From JAOPZW01 sp963806015 (GTDB taxonomy: Bacteria > Actinomycetota > Thermoleophilia > Solirubrobacterales > Solirubrobacteraceae): DNA of 64,000 bases. This document shows, one piece after another, positions 1 to 7,736 of the stretch (within the stretch, counting starts at the first letter, position 1; every line of letters begins with the position of its first letter). The stretch is from positions 248,001-312,000 of the forward strand of contig CAWDWM010000001.1 of NCBI GenBank assembly GCA_963806015.1, read 5' to 3'. The notes beneath the pieces are model-generated. The model made no database searches, had not been told where the DNA came from, and saw nothing but the letters and a program-made list of their open reading frames with translations. A program made the position numbers and the translations under genes.

Positions 1-1
1 C

Positions 2-379
2 TTCTCGGTCGGCTGGGGCGACCCGCTCGGCTCGACCGCCGTGGTCCTCGCCTTCTGCCTGGTGGGCACCGGCGCGGGGATGCTGCTCGGGGCGCTGTGC
101 TCGACCGAGCAGCAGGCGGGCCCGATCGCGCTGCTGCTGGGCCTCTCCCTCGCCGCCTTCGGCGGCTCGATGGTCCCGCTGGAGGTCTTCCCGTCACCGG
201 TGCGCGCCGTCGCCCACGTGACGCCGCACGCGTGGGCCAACGATGCCTTCTCGAAGCTGCTCGAGCACGGCGGCGGCATCGTCGACGTGCTGCCTCAGTT
301 CGCGGTGCTGCTCGCCTTCGCGGGCGTCGCGGTGGCGCTCGCGACCTGGCGGCTGCGCCGGGCCATCGTGGGCGGCTGA
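2..379 (+). CDS. ABC-2 type transporter permease, C-terminal part
   Basis: This is the last 125 residues of a membrane permease whose start lies before the window. Three hydrophobic segments are visible, and a PLEVFPSPVRAVAHVTPHAW stretch near the middle is typical of the last extracellular loop of ABC-2 (drug/polysaccharide export) permeases. The gene ends 11 bases before the convergent methyltransferase-like gene. The substrate cannot be judged because the ATPase partner is outside the window. Confidence 0.75.
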   Translation, partial: FSVGWGDPLGSTAVVLAFCLVGTGAGMLLGALCSTEQQAGPIALLLGLSLAAFGGSMVPLEVFPSPVRAVAHVTPHAWANDAFSKLLEHGGGIVDVLPQFAVLLAFAGVAVALATWRLRRAIVGG

Positions 380-390
380 GGCGGTGGCGC

Positions 391-897
391 TCACTCGTCG
401 CGCGCGCCCGCCCGCCACGGGTGTCGCCGCGGCCACCAGCCGGGCACCGCGCGGCGGTAGGCCTCGTACTCGGCGCCGAACCGCTGCCTCAGCGCGGGCT
501 CCTCGTGCCAGCGGGCGAAGGCGCCGGTGACGGCGACGAAGGCGGCGGCGTAGAGCAGCAGCGCGGGCCGGCCGAGGACGAGCGCCTGCCCGGCGATGAT
601 CGCCGTCACCGCCACGTACATCGGGTTGCGCACGTAGCGGTACAGGCCGCCGACGACCAGGTGCTCGGTCGGTGCGACGGGCGCCGGCGTGCCCACGCCC
701 TCCACGACGAAGCGCACGAAGGCCTGGACGAGCACGACGAGGCCGGCCGCGATCAGGGCGGCGCCGAGCACGCGCAGCACCGGCCACGTGTGCCGCGCGT
801 CCCAGCCGGTCAACCACCACGGGATGAGGCCCGCCATGACCCCGGGCGCGAGGACGAAGAAGGCCGCGCTGCCCGCGGCGGCGAGCGCCCTGCGCAT
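391..897 (-). CDS. isoprenylcysteine carboxyl methyltransferase (ICMT)-family membrane protein
   Basis: The 168-aa integral membrane protein has about four hydrophobic segments. It carries the ICMT/PEMT signature GGLYRYVRNPMY, followed by an E-E-P-A-L-R-Q-R-F-G-x-E-Y motif that binds SAM in this family. Bacterial members are membrane-embedded methyltransferases of mostly unknown substrate. It lies 23 bases downstream of the nitrile-hydratase-like alpha gene on the same strand and is probably the last gene of that operon; a role with the hydratase is not shown. Confidence 0.7.
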   Translation of the reverse strand: MRRALAAAGSAAFFVLAPGVMAGLIPWWLTGWDARHTWPVLRVLGAALIAAGLVVLVQAFVRFVVEGVGTPAPVAPTEHLVVGGLYRYVRNPMYVAVTAIIAGQALVLGRPALLLYAAAFVAVTGAFARWHEEPALRQRFGAEYEAYRRAVPGWWPRRHPWRAGARDE

Positions 898-920
898 CGG
901 TCCGCCCCGCGCCTGCGCCG

Positions 921-1562
921 CTACGCGCCGACAGCCGCGGGCGCGGGCGCGGGCGCGGCAGGCTCGGCGACGCCGATCATCGAGTCGCGCGTCACGAGCG
1001 CCGCCAGCTCGTCCTCGCTCATCGCCTCGCTGCCGGGCGGGCGCCGCGGGATGACGAGGTAGCGGATGTCGGCGGTCGAATCGAGCACGCGCAGCTCGAC
1101 GTCGTCGCCGAGCGCCACCCCGAACTCGGCGAGCACGCCGCGGGGGTCGCTGACGGCGCGCGAGCGGTAGGGCAGGCTCTTGTACCAGGCCGGCGGCGGC
1201 CCGAGCAGCGCCCGCGGGTAGCAGGAGCACAGCGTGCAGACGACCATGTGGTGCACGCCCGCCGTGTTCTCGACCGCGACGACGACCGGCGAGGGCCCAG
1301 GGTCGAGGCCGAGCTCGAGCGCGGCCGCGCGCGCGTCGGCGAGCAGGCGCTCGCGGAAGCCCGGATCGATCCAGGCGCGCGCGACGAGCCGGGCGCCGTC
1401 GGCGGGCGAGCGCGACACGAGCCAGTCGATCCCCTGGCGCACGTGCTCGCGGGCGATGACGCCCCTCTCGACGAGCAGCGCCTCGAGCGCACGGACGCGC
1501 GCCGCGGCCGGGGGCTCGTCGCCGTCGGCGATCGGCGGATGGTCGTGATCGTGCTCGCTCAT
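921..1562 (-). CDS. nitrile hydratase / thiocyanate hydrolase-type catalytic subunit (NHase alpha family)
   Basis: The 213-aa protein carries the metal-binding claw C-T-L-C-S-C at residues 109-114, with Cys109, Cys112 and Cys114 as ligands. The Thr in this motif is the cobalt-type form; iron enzymes have Ser. The family hydrates nitriles to amides or hydrolyses thiocyanate using a metal bound by post-translationally oxidised cysteines. The start ATG overlaps the stop of the upstream gene by four bases, so the two are translationally coupled. A histidine-rich N-terminus (HDHDH) and an Ala-Pro tail are unusual. The substrate is not decided by sequence alone. Confidence 0.88.
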   Translation of the reverse strand: MSEHDHDHPPIADGDEPPAAARVRALEALLVERGVIAREHVRQGIDWLVSRSPADGARLVARAWIDPGFRERLLADARAAALELGLDPGPSPVVVAVENTAGVHHMVVCTLCSCYPRALLGPPPAWYKSLPYRSRAVSDPRGVLAEFGVALGDDVELRVLDSTADIRYLVIPRRPPGSEAMSEDELAALVTRDSMIGVAEPAAPAPAPAAVGA

Positions 1563-1840
1563 CGTGCCTCCTGGAGCCAGTGCTCGAAGATGTCGGCGTA
1601 GAGCCGGTCCTCGCCCTGGCCGCGGTAGTCGGGCCACAGGTCGCGCTGGGCGAAGCCGACGAGGTAGAGCGGCTGCTCGGGAAGCCCGTCGGCGCCGTAG
1701 GCGCGCGTCTCGGGATTGCGGAACGACGCATGGACGCGCTCGACGGTGCCGATCTTGCCCTTCAGGTAGAGGGGGGTGCGGTGATGGCCCGCGTGCTCGC
1801 GGTCGCTGACGCGCACGCGCTGGCCGGGTCGGTAGCTCAC
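1559..1840 (-). CDS. nitrile hydratase beta subunit, C-terminal (SH3-like) domain as a separate protein
   Basis: The 93 aa correspond to the C-terminal beta-barrel of nitrile hydratase beta subunits: it opens with YRPGQRVRVSD, has a KGKIGTVERVH core, and ends with a W-P-D-Y element before the last helix. A normal beta subunit is about 220 aa and includes an N-terminal helical domain; here that part is a separate gene just upstream. Such splitting is known from thiocyanate hydrolase. Both ends overlap neighbours by four bases, so the three subunits should be made in fixed proportion. Confidence 0.8.
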   Translation of the reverse strand: MSYRPGQRVRVSDREHAGHHRTPLYLKGKIGTVERVHASFRNPETRAYGADGLPEQPLYLVGFAQRDLWPDYRGQGEDRLYADIFEHWLQEAR

Positions 1841-2124
1841 GTGGCGAGCCTCGCATCGAGCTCGCCGGGGGCGAGCACACCCTCCTCAGTGAGGCGCGTC
1901 TCGATCGAGAACAGCCAGCGCTCGTAATAGGACGCGCGCTCGTACTCGTCGGGCGGCATGCTCTCGATGCCGCGGCGCAGCTGATCGACGTTCATCAGCC
2001 CGCGCCGGCCCAGAGCGCCGAGGAGGGCGTCGGTCAGCAGCTCCCAGTCGGCGAGCTCGTGCTCGCTGCGATCGATCGGCTCGTCGGTCGGCCGGCCACC
2101 GCGATCGTGCACCGCGCGTTGCAT
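1837..2124 (-). CDS. nitrile hydratase beta subunit, N-terminal helical domain as a separate protein
   Basis: This 95-aa helical protein has the pattern of the NHase beta N-terminal domain and of its activator proteins: W-E-L-L-T-D-A-L followed by YYERWLFSIETRLTEEGVL. It is the first gene of a minus-strand run (beta-N, beta-C, alpha, ICMT-like) with four-base overlaps between the first three. It could be a structural subunit, as in thiocyanate hydrolase, or a metal-loading activator; its position before beta-C favours a split beta subunit. Confidence 0.72.
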   Translation of the reverse strand: MQRAVHDRGGRPTDEPIDRSEHELADWELLTDALLGALGRRGLMNVDQLRRGIESMPPDEYERASYYERWLFSIETRLTEEGVLAPGELDARLAT

Positions 2125-2158
2125 CGGGCCGATCGTAACGCGCCGCCCCTGGGCGTCG

Positions 2159-3595
2159 TCAATCGCCGGGGAGGACCGCGGCGCCCGCGATCTTGCCGGG
2201 GTTGAAGATGTCCTCGGGGTCGAATGCGTGCTTGATGGCGCGCATCAGGCGCACAGCGGCCGCGCCGTGCTCGAGCTCGAGGTAGCCGGCCTTGCCGTAG
2301 CCGACCCCATGCTCGCCGGTGCACGTGCCGCCGTCGTCCAGCGCGCCGCGCACGACGCGGTCGTGGAACTCCATGCCGCGCGCCACGTCGGCCGGGTCGT
2401 CGCGATCGATCAGCAGCGTGACGTGGAAGTTGCCGTCGCCGACGTGGCCCAGGATCGAGCCGGTCAGCCCGTGCTCGTCGAGGTCGGCGCGCGTGCGCAG
2501 GATGGTGTCGGCCAGCCTCGAGACCGGGACGGCCACGTCGGTGGTCAGCGCGCTCGTCCCCGGGCGCAGCGCCCTGGTGGCGTCGTAGGCGTGGTGGCGC
2601 GCATCCCACATCCGCCGGCGCTGTGCCTCGTCGGTCGCCCAGGCGAAGCCCGTCGCGCCATGCTCGGCGGCGATCTGCTCGGTCTCCTTGGCCTGGGCCG
2701 CCACCTCGTCCGGCGTCCCGTGGAACTCGAGGAAGAGCGTGGGCGCGATCGCGTGGTCCAGTCCGTTGTGGCGGTTGATGGCGTCGATGAGCATCTCGTC
2801 GAGCAGCTCGATGCGGGCCACCGGGATCGCGTTCTGCGACACCGCAAGGACGCAGTCGACCGCGTCGCGCAGCGACGGGAAGGCGCACACCGCCGCCGAC
2901 ATCGCCTCCGGCGTGGGCTGGATGCGCAGCGTGACCTCGCAGACGAGACCGAGCGTGCCCTCGGCGCCGATGAACAGGCGCGTGAGGTCGTAGCCCGCCG
3001 AGGACTTGCGCGCCCGCGAGCGCGTGCGCACGATCTCGCCGTCGGCGGTGACCACGACGAGCGAGAGGACGTTCTCGCGCATCGCGCCGTAGCGGACCGT
3101 GGTGGTGCCCGACGCGCCCGTGGAGACCATCCCGCCGAGCGTGGCGTCGGCGCCCGGATCGACGGGGAAGAACACCCCCTCCGGGCGCAGCGCCGCGTCG
3201 AGCTGCTTGCGCGTGACGCCGGCCTGGACGGTGACGTCGAGGTCGCCCACCGACAGGCGCAGGATGGCGTTCATCTCGCGCATGTCGACGCAGACCCCGC
3301 CCTGCAGCGCCTGGACGTGACCCTCGAGCGAGGTGCCCGCGCCGAAGGGCACCAGCGGCGCGCCGTGGCGGGCGCACACGCCGACGATGCCCGCGGCCTC
3401 CTCGGTGCTCGCCGGGTAGACGACCGCGTCGGGCGCGGCCAGCGGATGAAACGACTCGTCGACGCCGTGCTGCTCGAGCACGTCGCGCCCGGTGAGCACC
3501 CGGTCGGCGCCCAGCAGTGCGCGCAGGTCGTCGAGCACCCGCTCGATGGCGCGCTCGGAGAGGCGTCGATGCTGCTCTGAGGTCGCCGCGGTCAT
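2159..3595 (-). CDS. FAD-binding oxidase/dehydrogenase, GlcD (glycolate/D-lactate) family
   Basis: The 478-aa protein is of normal length for the family. An N-terminal PCMH FAD-binding domain contains PFGAGTSLEGH at residues 83-93. The C-terminal FAD-oxidase domain has GHVGDGNFH and, near the end, GEHGVGYGK. Members oxidise 2-hydroxy acids such as glycolate or D-lactate and pass electrons to the respiratory chain or cytochrome c. The chosen ATG begins a compact N-terminus; an upstream extension would lack conserved sequence. The gene ends 34 bases before the split hydratase genes, so co-transcription is possible but unproven. Confidence 0.88.
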   Translation of the reverse strand: MTAATSEQHRRLSERAIERVLDDLRALLGADRVLTGRDVLEQHGVDESFHPLAAPDAVVYPASTEEAAGIVGVCARHGAPLVPFGAGTSLEGHVQALQGGVCVDMREMNAILRLSVGDLDVTVQAGVTRKQLDAALRPEGVFFPVDPGADATLGGMVSTGASGTTTVRYGAMRENVLSLVVVTADGEIVRTRSRARKSSAGYDLTRLFIGAEGTLGLVCEVTLRIQPTPEAMSAAVCAFPSLRDAVDCVLAVSQNAIPVARIELLDEMLIDAINRHNGLDHAIAPTLFLEFHGTPDEVAAQAKETEQIAAEHGATGFAWATDEAQRRRMWDARHHAYDATRALRPGTSALTTDVAVPVSRLADTILRTRADLDEHGLTGSILGHVGDGNFHVTLLIDRDDPADVARGMEFHDRVVRGALDDGGTCTGEHGVGYGKAGYLELEHGAAAVRLMRAIKHAFDPEDIFNPGKIAGAAVLPGD

Positions 3596-3639
3596 GGACC
3601 GTATGGGAGCACAAGCGCGCAGCCGGCGCCGACACCTCA

Positions 3640-4266
3640 CCGACGTAGTCGGTGGCGGCCACGCATCCCGCGGCGCCCGGCCCGCTGGCCTTCACCGCCA
3701 CGTGGACGCAGCTCACCCAGGCCGGCGGACCGCCGTGCACGGCCTCCGCGACGGCGACCGTCACGGTCACGGCGCCCACGCCCGCGCGGGCGTCGCGGCA
3801 GCTGGGCTACACGATCGGCCACCGTCCGGGCAAGGCGGGCCCACAACAACGAGTTCACCCTGAGCGCGCGGGTCATCTCCGCTCCGCGCCACGGCGACCG
3901 CAGCCCCATCCGCGTCGCGGTGCGCGCCATCGCGAGCATGCGCCGGCCCCCGGCCCGCACACCCGCCACCACCCTGACCCTCGACCCGCTGAACATCCCG
4001 CGCGCCGGCGTGCGGGCGTCGAGCCGGCTCGTGTGCGTGTGCGCGGGCCCCTACGCCGACAAGCCGTTCATCTACGAGTTCAAGGTCGGCGTCCTCGCCT
4101 ATCCGCCGCACGGTCGCGGCCGCGCCCGGCGCGGCGTCGAGATGACGCTCAGCCAGCGGTCGCGCACGCTGGCGACCTTCCGCTTCGTCACCTCGTGCAG
4201 CGCCGTGGCCGGCGGCCTGGAGTGCGCGCCGCTGCCCAAGGAGGCGCTACGCCCATGGGGGCGTGA
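3640..4266 (+). pseudogene. degraded hypothetical secreted protein (frameshifted)
   Basis: Between the divergent flavoprotein gene and the nitroreductase-like gene there is no intact gene. Readable protein-like sequence runs on the plus strand in two frames. The first has alternating hydrophobic beta-strand character (TVTVTAPTPARASRQLGY). It changes frame near 3840 to continue as FTLSARVISAPRHGDRSPIR and on to about 4250. There is no signal peptide or clear start. I read it as a decayed beta-rich exported protein of unknown function; chance open sequence in GC-rich DNA remains possible. Confidence 0.3.
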
Positions 4267-4284
4267 ACGCCTACTGTTGCGCTC

Positions 4285-4653
4285 ATGGCCGGCCCCCACA
4301 CGCCCTTCGTCCTCGTCAACCGTGCCATCAACCCGCTCGTGCGCGGCCTCCTGCGCTCGCCCGCGCACGGCGTGCTCAGCGGCCATCTCGCGCTGCTCAC
4401 CGTCACCGGACGACGCAGCGGGCGCACGTTCACCTTCCCGGTCGGCTACCACCAGGACGGCGACCGGGTCACGATCGGCGTGGACTGGCCCGAGCGCAAG
4501 CGCTGGTGGCGCAACCTCCTCGAGGCCGCGCCGGTGGAGATCTGGCTGGCCGGCGTCCACCGGGCCGGGACGGGCCAGGCGCACGGCGACGAGCACACGG
4601 GCGTCACCGTCGAGATCCAGCTCGACGGCGGGGTCGCAGCCGCCACCGGCTGA
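4285..4653 (+). CDS. DDN-like nitroreductase/F420-binding split-barrel protein
   Basis: The 122-aa protein has the start of the deazaflavin-dependent nitroreductase (DUF385) fold: an N-terminal amphipathic helix (NRAINPLVRGLLRSP), then LLTVTGRRSGRTFTFPVGYH, the strand pair that holds the F420 phosphate region. It then has WWRNLLEAAPVEIWLAG, also typical. Family members use F420H2 or related cofactors to reduce quinones and nitro compounds at the membrane. It is somewhat short at the C-terminus, which faces the convergent HD-GYP gene 13 bases away. Confidence 0.72.
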   Translation: MAGPHTPFVLVNRAINPLVRGLLRSPAHGVLSGHLALLTVTGRRSGRTFTFPVGYHQDGDRVTIGVDWPERKRWWRNLLEAAPVEIWLAGVHRAGTGQAHGDEHTGVTVEIQLDGGVAAATG

Positions 4654-4666
4654 CGGGCCGGGCGCC

Positions 4667-6091
4667 TCAGGCCGGGCGCTCGCGCGGGCCGTCCTGGCGA
4701 GCGACGAGGTCGCCATCGTCATCCAGGACCGGGTGCACGCGATCGGCCTCGTGGTCGGGCACCGCGTCGCCATCCGCCAGCGCCTGCAACGCCTCTGACG
4801 CCGCGGGGTCGAGGCGGTGCGGCACCTCGCTGCGCACGATCGCCAGAGCCTCGCCAGAGCTCATCGCGTCGCGGTACGGCCGCTCGGAGGTGAGCGCCTC
4901 GTAGACGTCGGCGACGGCGAGCAGTCGCATGGGCATGGTCAGCTCGCCGGCGGTCAGCCCGTCCGGATATCCACGGCCGTCGAGGCGCTCGTGATGCGCG
5001 GCGGCCAGCGGGGCGAGCTGCCCGAACCCCGGCACGCGCTCGAGGATCTGCCTCGTCACGACCGGATGCTCGCGGACCTTGGCGAACTCGGCCTCCGTGA
5101 GCGTCCCGGGCTTGTCGAGGATCCGGTTGGAGAGCGCGAGCTTGCCCACGTCGTGCACCAGTGCCGCGCGGCGCAGCTCGCTCAGCTCCTGCGGGCCGGC
5201 GCCCAACGCCGTGGCGAGGCCGACCACGATCACGGAGAGGCGATCGGAGTGCCGGTAGGTCCAAGGCGACTTGGCGTCGATGACGCCCGCGAACGCGTAC
5301 GCGATGCGGTCCAGCGACTCGTCGTCGGCGGTCAGCAGGCGATCGCGTGGCTCCCACGCCGACACGTCGGCCTCTTCCAGCGATCGCCAGAACGGCGCGT
5401 CGTCGCGGATCGAACGCAGTGCGTCGACCAGCGCCGGGTCGAACCACCCGCCACTGCGCCGCTTGGCCATCTTGCACGCAGCGCTGACGCCGCCCGCGGC
5501 GTGGAAGATCTCCGCCGTCTGCGCAAGGCACAGCAGACGCCCCAGCAGCGGGATCTCCTCACCGCACAATCCGCGCGGCTGGCCGTAGCCGTCCCAGTGC
5601 TCGTCGAGCGCGCGGATGGCCTCGGCCGTCTGCGCATCGAATCCGAGCAGGTAGGCGATCTCCGCGCCACGGTCACAGCGCGCCTGCATCAGCGCGCGCG
5701 TCACCTGCCCCTCGTCCTTGATCGCACGGAGCCTGTCGATCCGCGCGCGGGGCGAGCCGCGCGGGGCGACGGTTCGGACCGCCCACACGAACGCGGGGAG
5801 CTTCCCCGCCCAGTTCACGCGCTTGGACGTCCGCTTGGCCACATGGTCGTCCGCGCCGAACAGCGCCGCCATCCGGGCCGAATTGGCAGAGCACCCGGCG
5901 TCCTTGAGCAGCAGCGCATAGAAGAGGTGCGAGCCCGTCTCGGAGTCGAGGCCGAGCTCCTGTGCCAGCCGCATGCCGATGAGACACGAGCGCACGGCAT
6001 GCCCAGGCCGCTCACCCTCGGTCACGTCGAGCGCGTACGAGAGCCCGCCGATCACCTCCGACAGAGCAATCCGCTGGGGGTGGCCGCTCAC
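4667..6091 (-). CDS. HD-GYP domain phosphodiesterase with degenerate N-terminal HD repeat
   Basis: The 474-aa protein holds two HD-GYP-like modules. The C-terminal one is complete: HDVGK at residues 313-317 and HHERLDGRGYPDG at 366-378, the metal and GYP motifs of c-di-GMP (or cGAMP) phosphodiesterases. The N-terminal module (about 10-200) aligns in pattern but has lost its metal residues, with L-K-D-A-G where HD is expected and E-H-W-D-G-Y-G as a worn GYP. The start is taken as a GTG at 6091, because the upstream extension is low-complexity leader. No transmembrane or sensor domain is seen. A structured leader lies upstream. Confidence 0.85.
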   Translation of the reverse strand: MSGHPQRIALSEVIGGLSYALDVTEGERPGHAVRSCLIGMRLAQELGLDSETGSHLFYALLLKDAGCSANSARMAALFGADDHVAKRTSKRVNWAGKLPAFVWAVRTVAPRGSPRARIDRLRAIKDEGQVTRALMQARCDRGAEIAYLLGFDAQTAEAIRALDEHWDGYGQPRGLCGEEIPLLGRLLCLAQTAEIFHAAGGVSAACKMAKRRSGGWFDPALVDALRSIRDDAPFWRSLEEADVSAWEPRDRLLTADDESLDRIAYAFAGVIDAKSPWTYRHSDRLSVIVVGLATALGAGPQELSELRRAALVHDVGKLALSNRILDKPGTLTEAEFAKVREHPVVTRQILERVPGFGQLAPLAAAHHERLDGRGYPDGLTAGELTMPMRLLAVADVYEALTSERPYRDAMSSGEALAIVRSEVPHRLDPAASEALQALADGDAVPDHEADRVHPVLDDDGDLVARQDGPRERPA

Positions 6092-6172
6092 GGCGGGCAG
6101 TATCGTCGAACCGCCGCCGCCTGCTCGGTCAGCAACGGCGCGGCGACGCCTTGGACGCCAAGCGCAGCAGAG

Positions 6173-6196
6173 GAGCGGGCCGACGGGCCCGCTCCA
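6173..6196 (-). promoter_or_regulatory. strong hairpin in the HD-GYP leader
   Basis: GGAGCGGGCC and GGCCCGCTCC form a perfect 10-bp stem with a four-base loop, about 80 bases before the HD-GYP start. There is no U-tract, so it is not a classical terminator; it could be the expression platform of the leader RNA. Confidence 0.4.
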
Positions 6197-6339
6197 GCTC
6201 TGCCGCTCAGACCGCATGAATGTTTCCGGGTCCCAGGCCTAGAGATTGCCTGGTCGGCTAAACGCAATCCCGGGGCTCGTCTGTCGCCGTGCTCCAGGTG
6301 GCGGTCCGGCTTGATGGATTCACTCTCGCCCGCCGCGAT

Positions 6340-6417
6340 CGCGACGGCATCCGTGATTCCTACGTACCTCGTCTGCGGCTTTGCGGCATGCCCTTCGCGC
6401 AGCATCCAGCCGTCGCG
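6340..6417 (-). ncRNA. candidate structured leader RNA (possible c-di-GMP-type riboswitch) upstream of the HD-GYP gene
   Basis: Read on the minus strand, this 78-base block is closed by a perfect 9-bp stem (CGCGACGGC at 6417-6409 with GCCGTCGCG at 6348-6340). Inside are a GGATGC/GCAT-CC hairpin with a GCGCGAAGG loop and the sequence GCAAAGCC (6384-6377), a core string of c-di-GMP-I (GEMM) aptamers. It lies about 250 bases upstream of a c-di-GMP phosphodiesterase-family gene, where such a switch would make sense. The canonical ACGCAAAGC is not exact, so assignment is tentative. The rest of the 436-base gap (6092-6527) shows no gene; the plus-strand end holds the glpA-like promoter region. Confidence 0.4.
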
Positions 6418-6527
6418 AAGCGGGCCGGCGGCCGCGGGAAAGTACCCGGCCCTCTTGCGTACCGGGTCCGGATGGCAGTGGCGCGGCGCCACCGTACGGT
6501 CTGGCCTGGACGAAGAGAGGACTTCTG

Positions 6528-7724
6528 ATGGAACCCGATCGGCACGACGGGCACATTCTCATCGTGGGCGGAGGTGGCACCGGGGGTGCGCTCGCGCACG
6601 ACCTCTCTCTTCGCGGTCTGCGCGTCACGCTGGTGGAGCGGGGCGAGGTGACCTGCGGCACGACGGGTCGCCACCACGGGATGCTCCACAGCGGCGGGCG
6701 CTACGCGGTCAACGACCGCGAATCGGCGGTGGAGTGCATCGAGGAGAACATGATCCTCCGGCGGATCTGCCCCGGAAGCTTCGAGTTGAACGACGGCCTG
6801 TTCATCGCCGTCGAAGACGAGGACATGGAGTACCTCGAGCCGCTGCTCGAGGGCTGCGAGGCCTCGGGCATCCCCGCACGGCGGTTGACCCCCGGCGAGG
6901 CACTGGCGCTCGAGCCGAACCTGAACCCTGCGCTGAAGGCGGCGGTGCGAGTCCCGGATGGCTCGATGGATGCGATGCGATTGCCGCTGCGCTTCTTCGC
7001 CACCGCACAGCACAACGGTGCCGTGATCCGGCCGTACACCGAGGTGAGGGCGCTGCTCGTCCATGACCATCTCGTGAGCGGCGCGCTGGTCCGAGATCGC
7101 GTCACCGGCCGCGAGACGGAGATCCATGCCGACGTGGTGATCAACGCCGCCGGGCCGTGGTCGGAGAAGGTCGCGGCCATGGCCGGCGTCGATGTGCCCA
7201 TCCGGCCCTCGCCGGGAGTGCTGCTGGCCCTGCGCGGCCGCATGTGCAACATGGTGATCAACCGCATGCACAAGTCCGGGGACGGCGACATCGTCGTGCC
7301 GCAGCGTGCGCTCTCGGTCGTGGGCACGAGCTCGTGGGTGGTCGAGGATCCGGACGATCTCAGCGTCCCCGCCGATCACGTGGAGCGGATGTACGCCGAG
7401 GGGGCGAAGCTCATCCCGGCCGTCCGCCACGCCGAGCAGCGTGCCGCCTGGTCGGCTGCGCGCCCGCTCGTCGGTTCGCGAGGCGAGGGGGACAGCGGAC
7501 GTGAGCTGTCGCGCACCTTCAAGACGTTCGACCACAAGGAGACCGACGGCCTCGAGGGCTTCGTCACGATCACCGGCGGAAAGGCGACGACGCTCCGTGG
7601 GATGGCGGAGCTGTGCGCCGACGTCATCTGTCGCAAGCTCGACATCGACGAGCCCTGCCGGACCCGGGAGACCGTGCTCCTTCCCCACTCGGCCTACTAC
7701 GCCGCCGCCGCCGCTGCTGCATGA
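6528..7724 (+). CDS. FAD-dependent glycerol-3-phosphate dehydrogenase-like oxidoreductase (GlpA/DAO family)
   Basis: The 398-aa protein begins with the dinucleotide-binding motif ILIVGGGGTGGALAHDL (residues 10-26). It continues with TCGTTGRHHGMLHSGGRYAV, the FAD-contact segment of anaerobic GlpA-type enzymes. VINAAGPWSEKVA in the middle and ITGGKATTLRGMAE near the end are family hallmarks. An AGAGG ribosome site lies seven bases before the ATG. It is followed after 12 bases by an iron-sulfur protein, so the pair probably oxidises glycerol-3-phosphate or a similar polyol phosphate and passes electrons to quinone. The last residues are a run of alanines. Confidence 0.85.
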   Translation: MEPDRHDGHILIVGGGGTGGALAHDLSLRGLRVTLVERGEVTCGTTGRHHGMLHSGGRYAVNDRESAVECIEENMILRRICPGSFELNDGLFIAVEDEDMEYLEPLLEGCEASGIPARRLTPGEALALEPNLNPALKAAVRVPDGSMDAMRLPLRFFATAQHNGAVIRPYTEVRALLVHDHLVSGALVRDRVTGRETEIHADVVINAAGPWSEKVAAMAGVDVPIRPSPGVLLALRGRMCNMVINRMHKSGDGDIVVPQRALSVVGTSSWVVEDPDDLSVPADHVERMYAEGAKLIPAVRHAEQRAAWSAARPLVGSRGEGDSGRELSRTFKTFDHKETDGLEGFVTITGGKATTLRGMAELCADVICRKLDIDEPCRTRETVLLPHSAYYAAAAAAA

Positions 7725-7736
7725 GGAGTCACGATC

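Noticed and set aside
4817..7066. 749-codon plus-strand open frame
   Set aside because: It lies antisense to the HD-GYP gene and runs into the GlpA-like gene. Composition is Arg/Ala/Gly-rich with no domain, typical of shadow frames in high-GC DNA.
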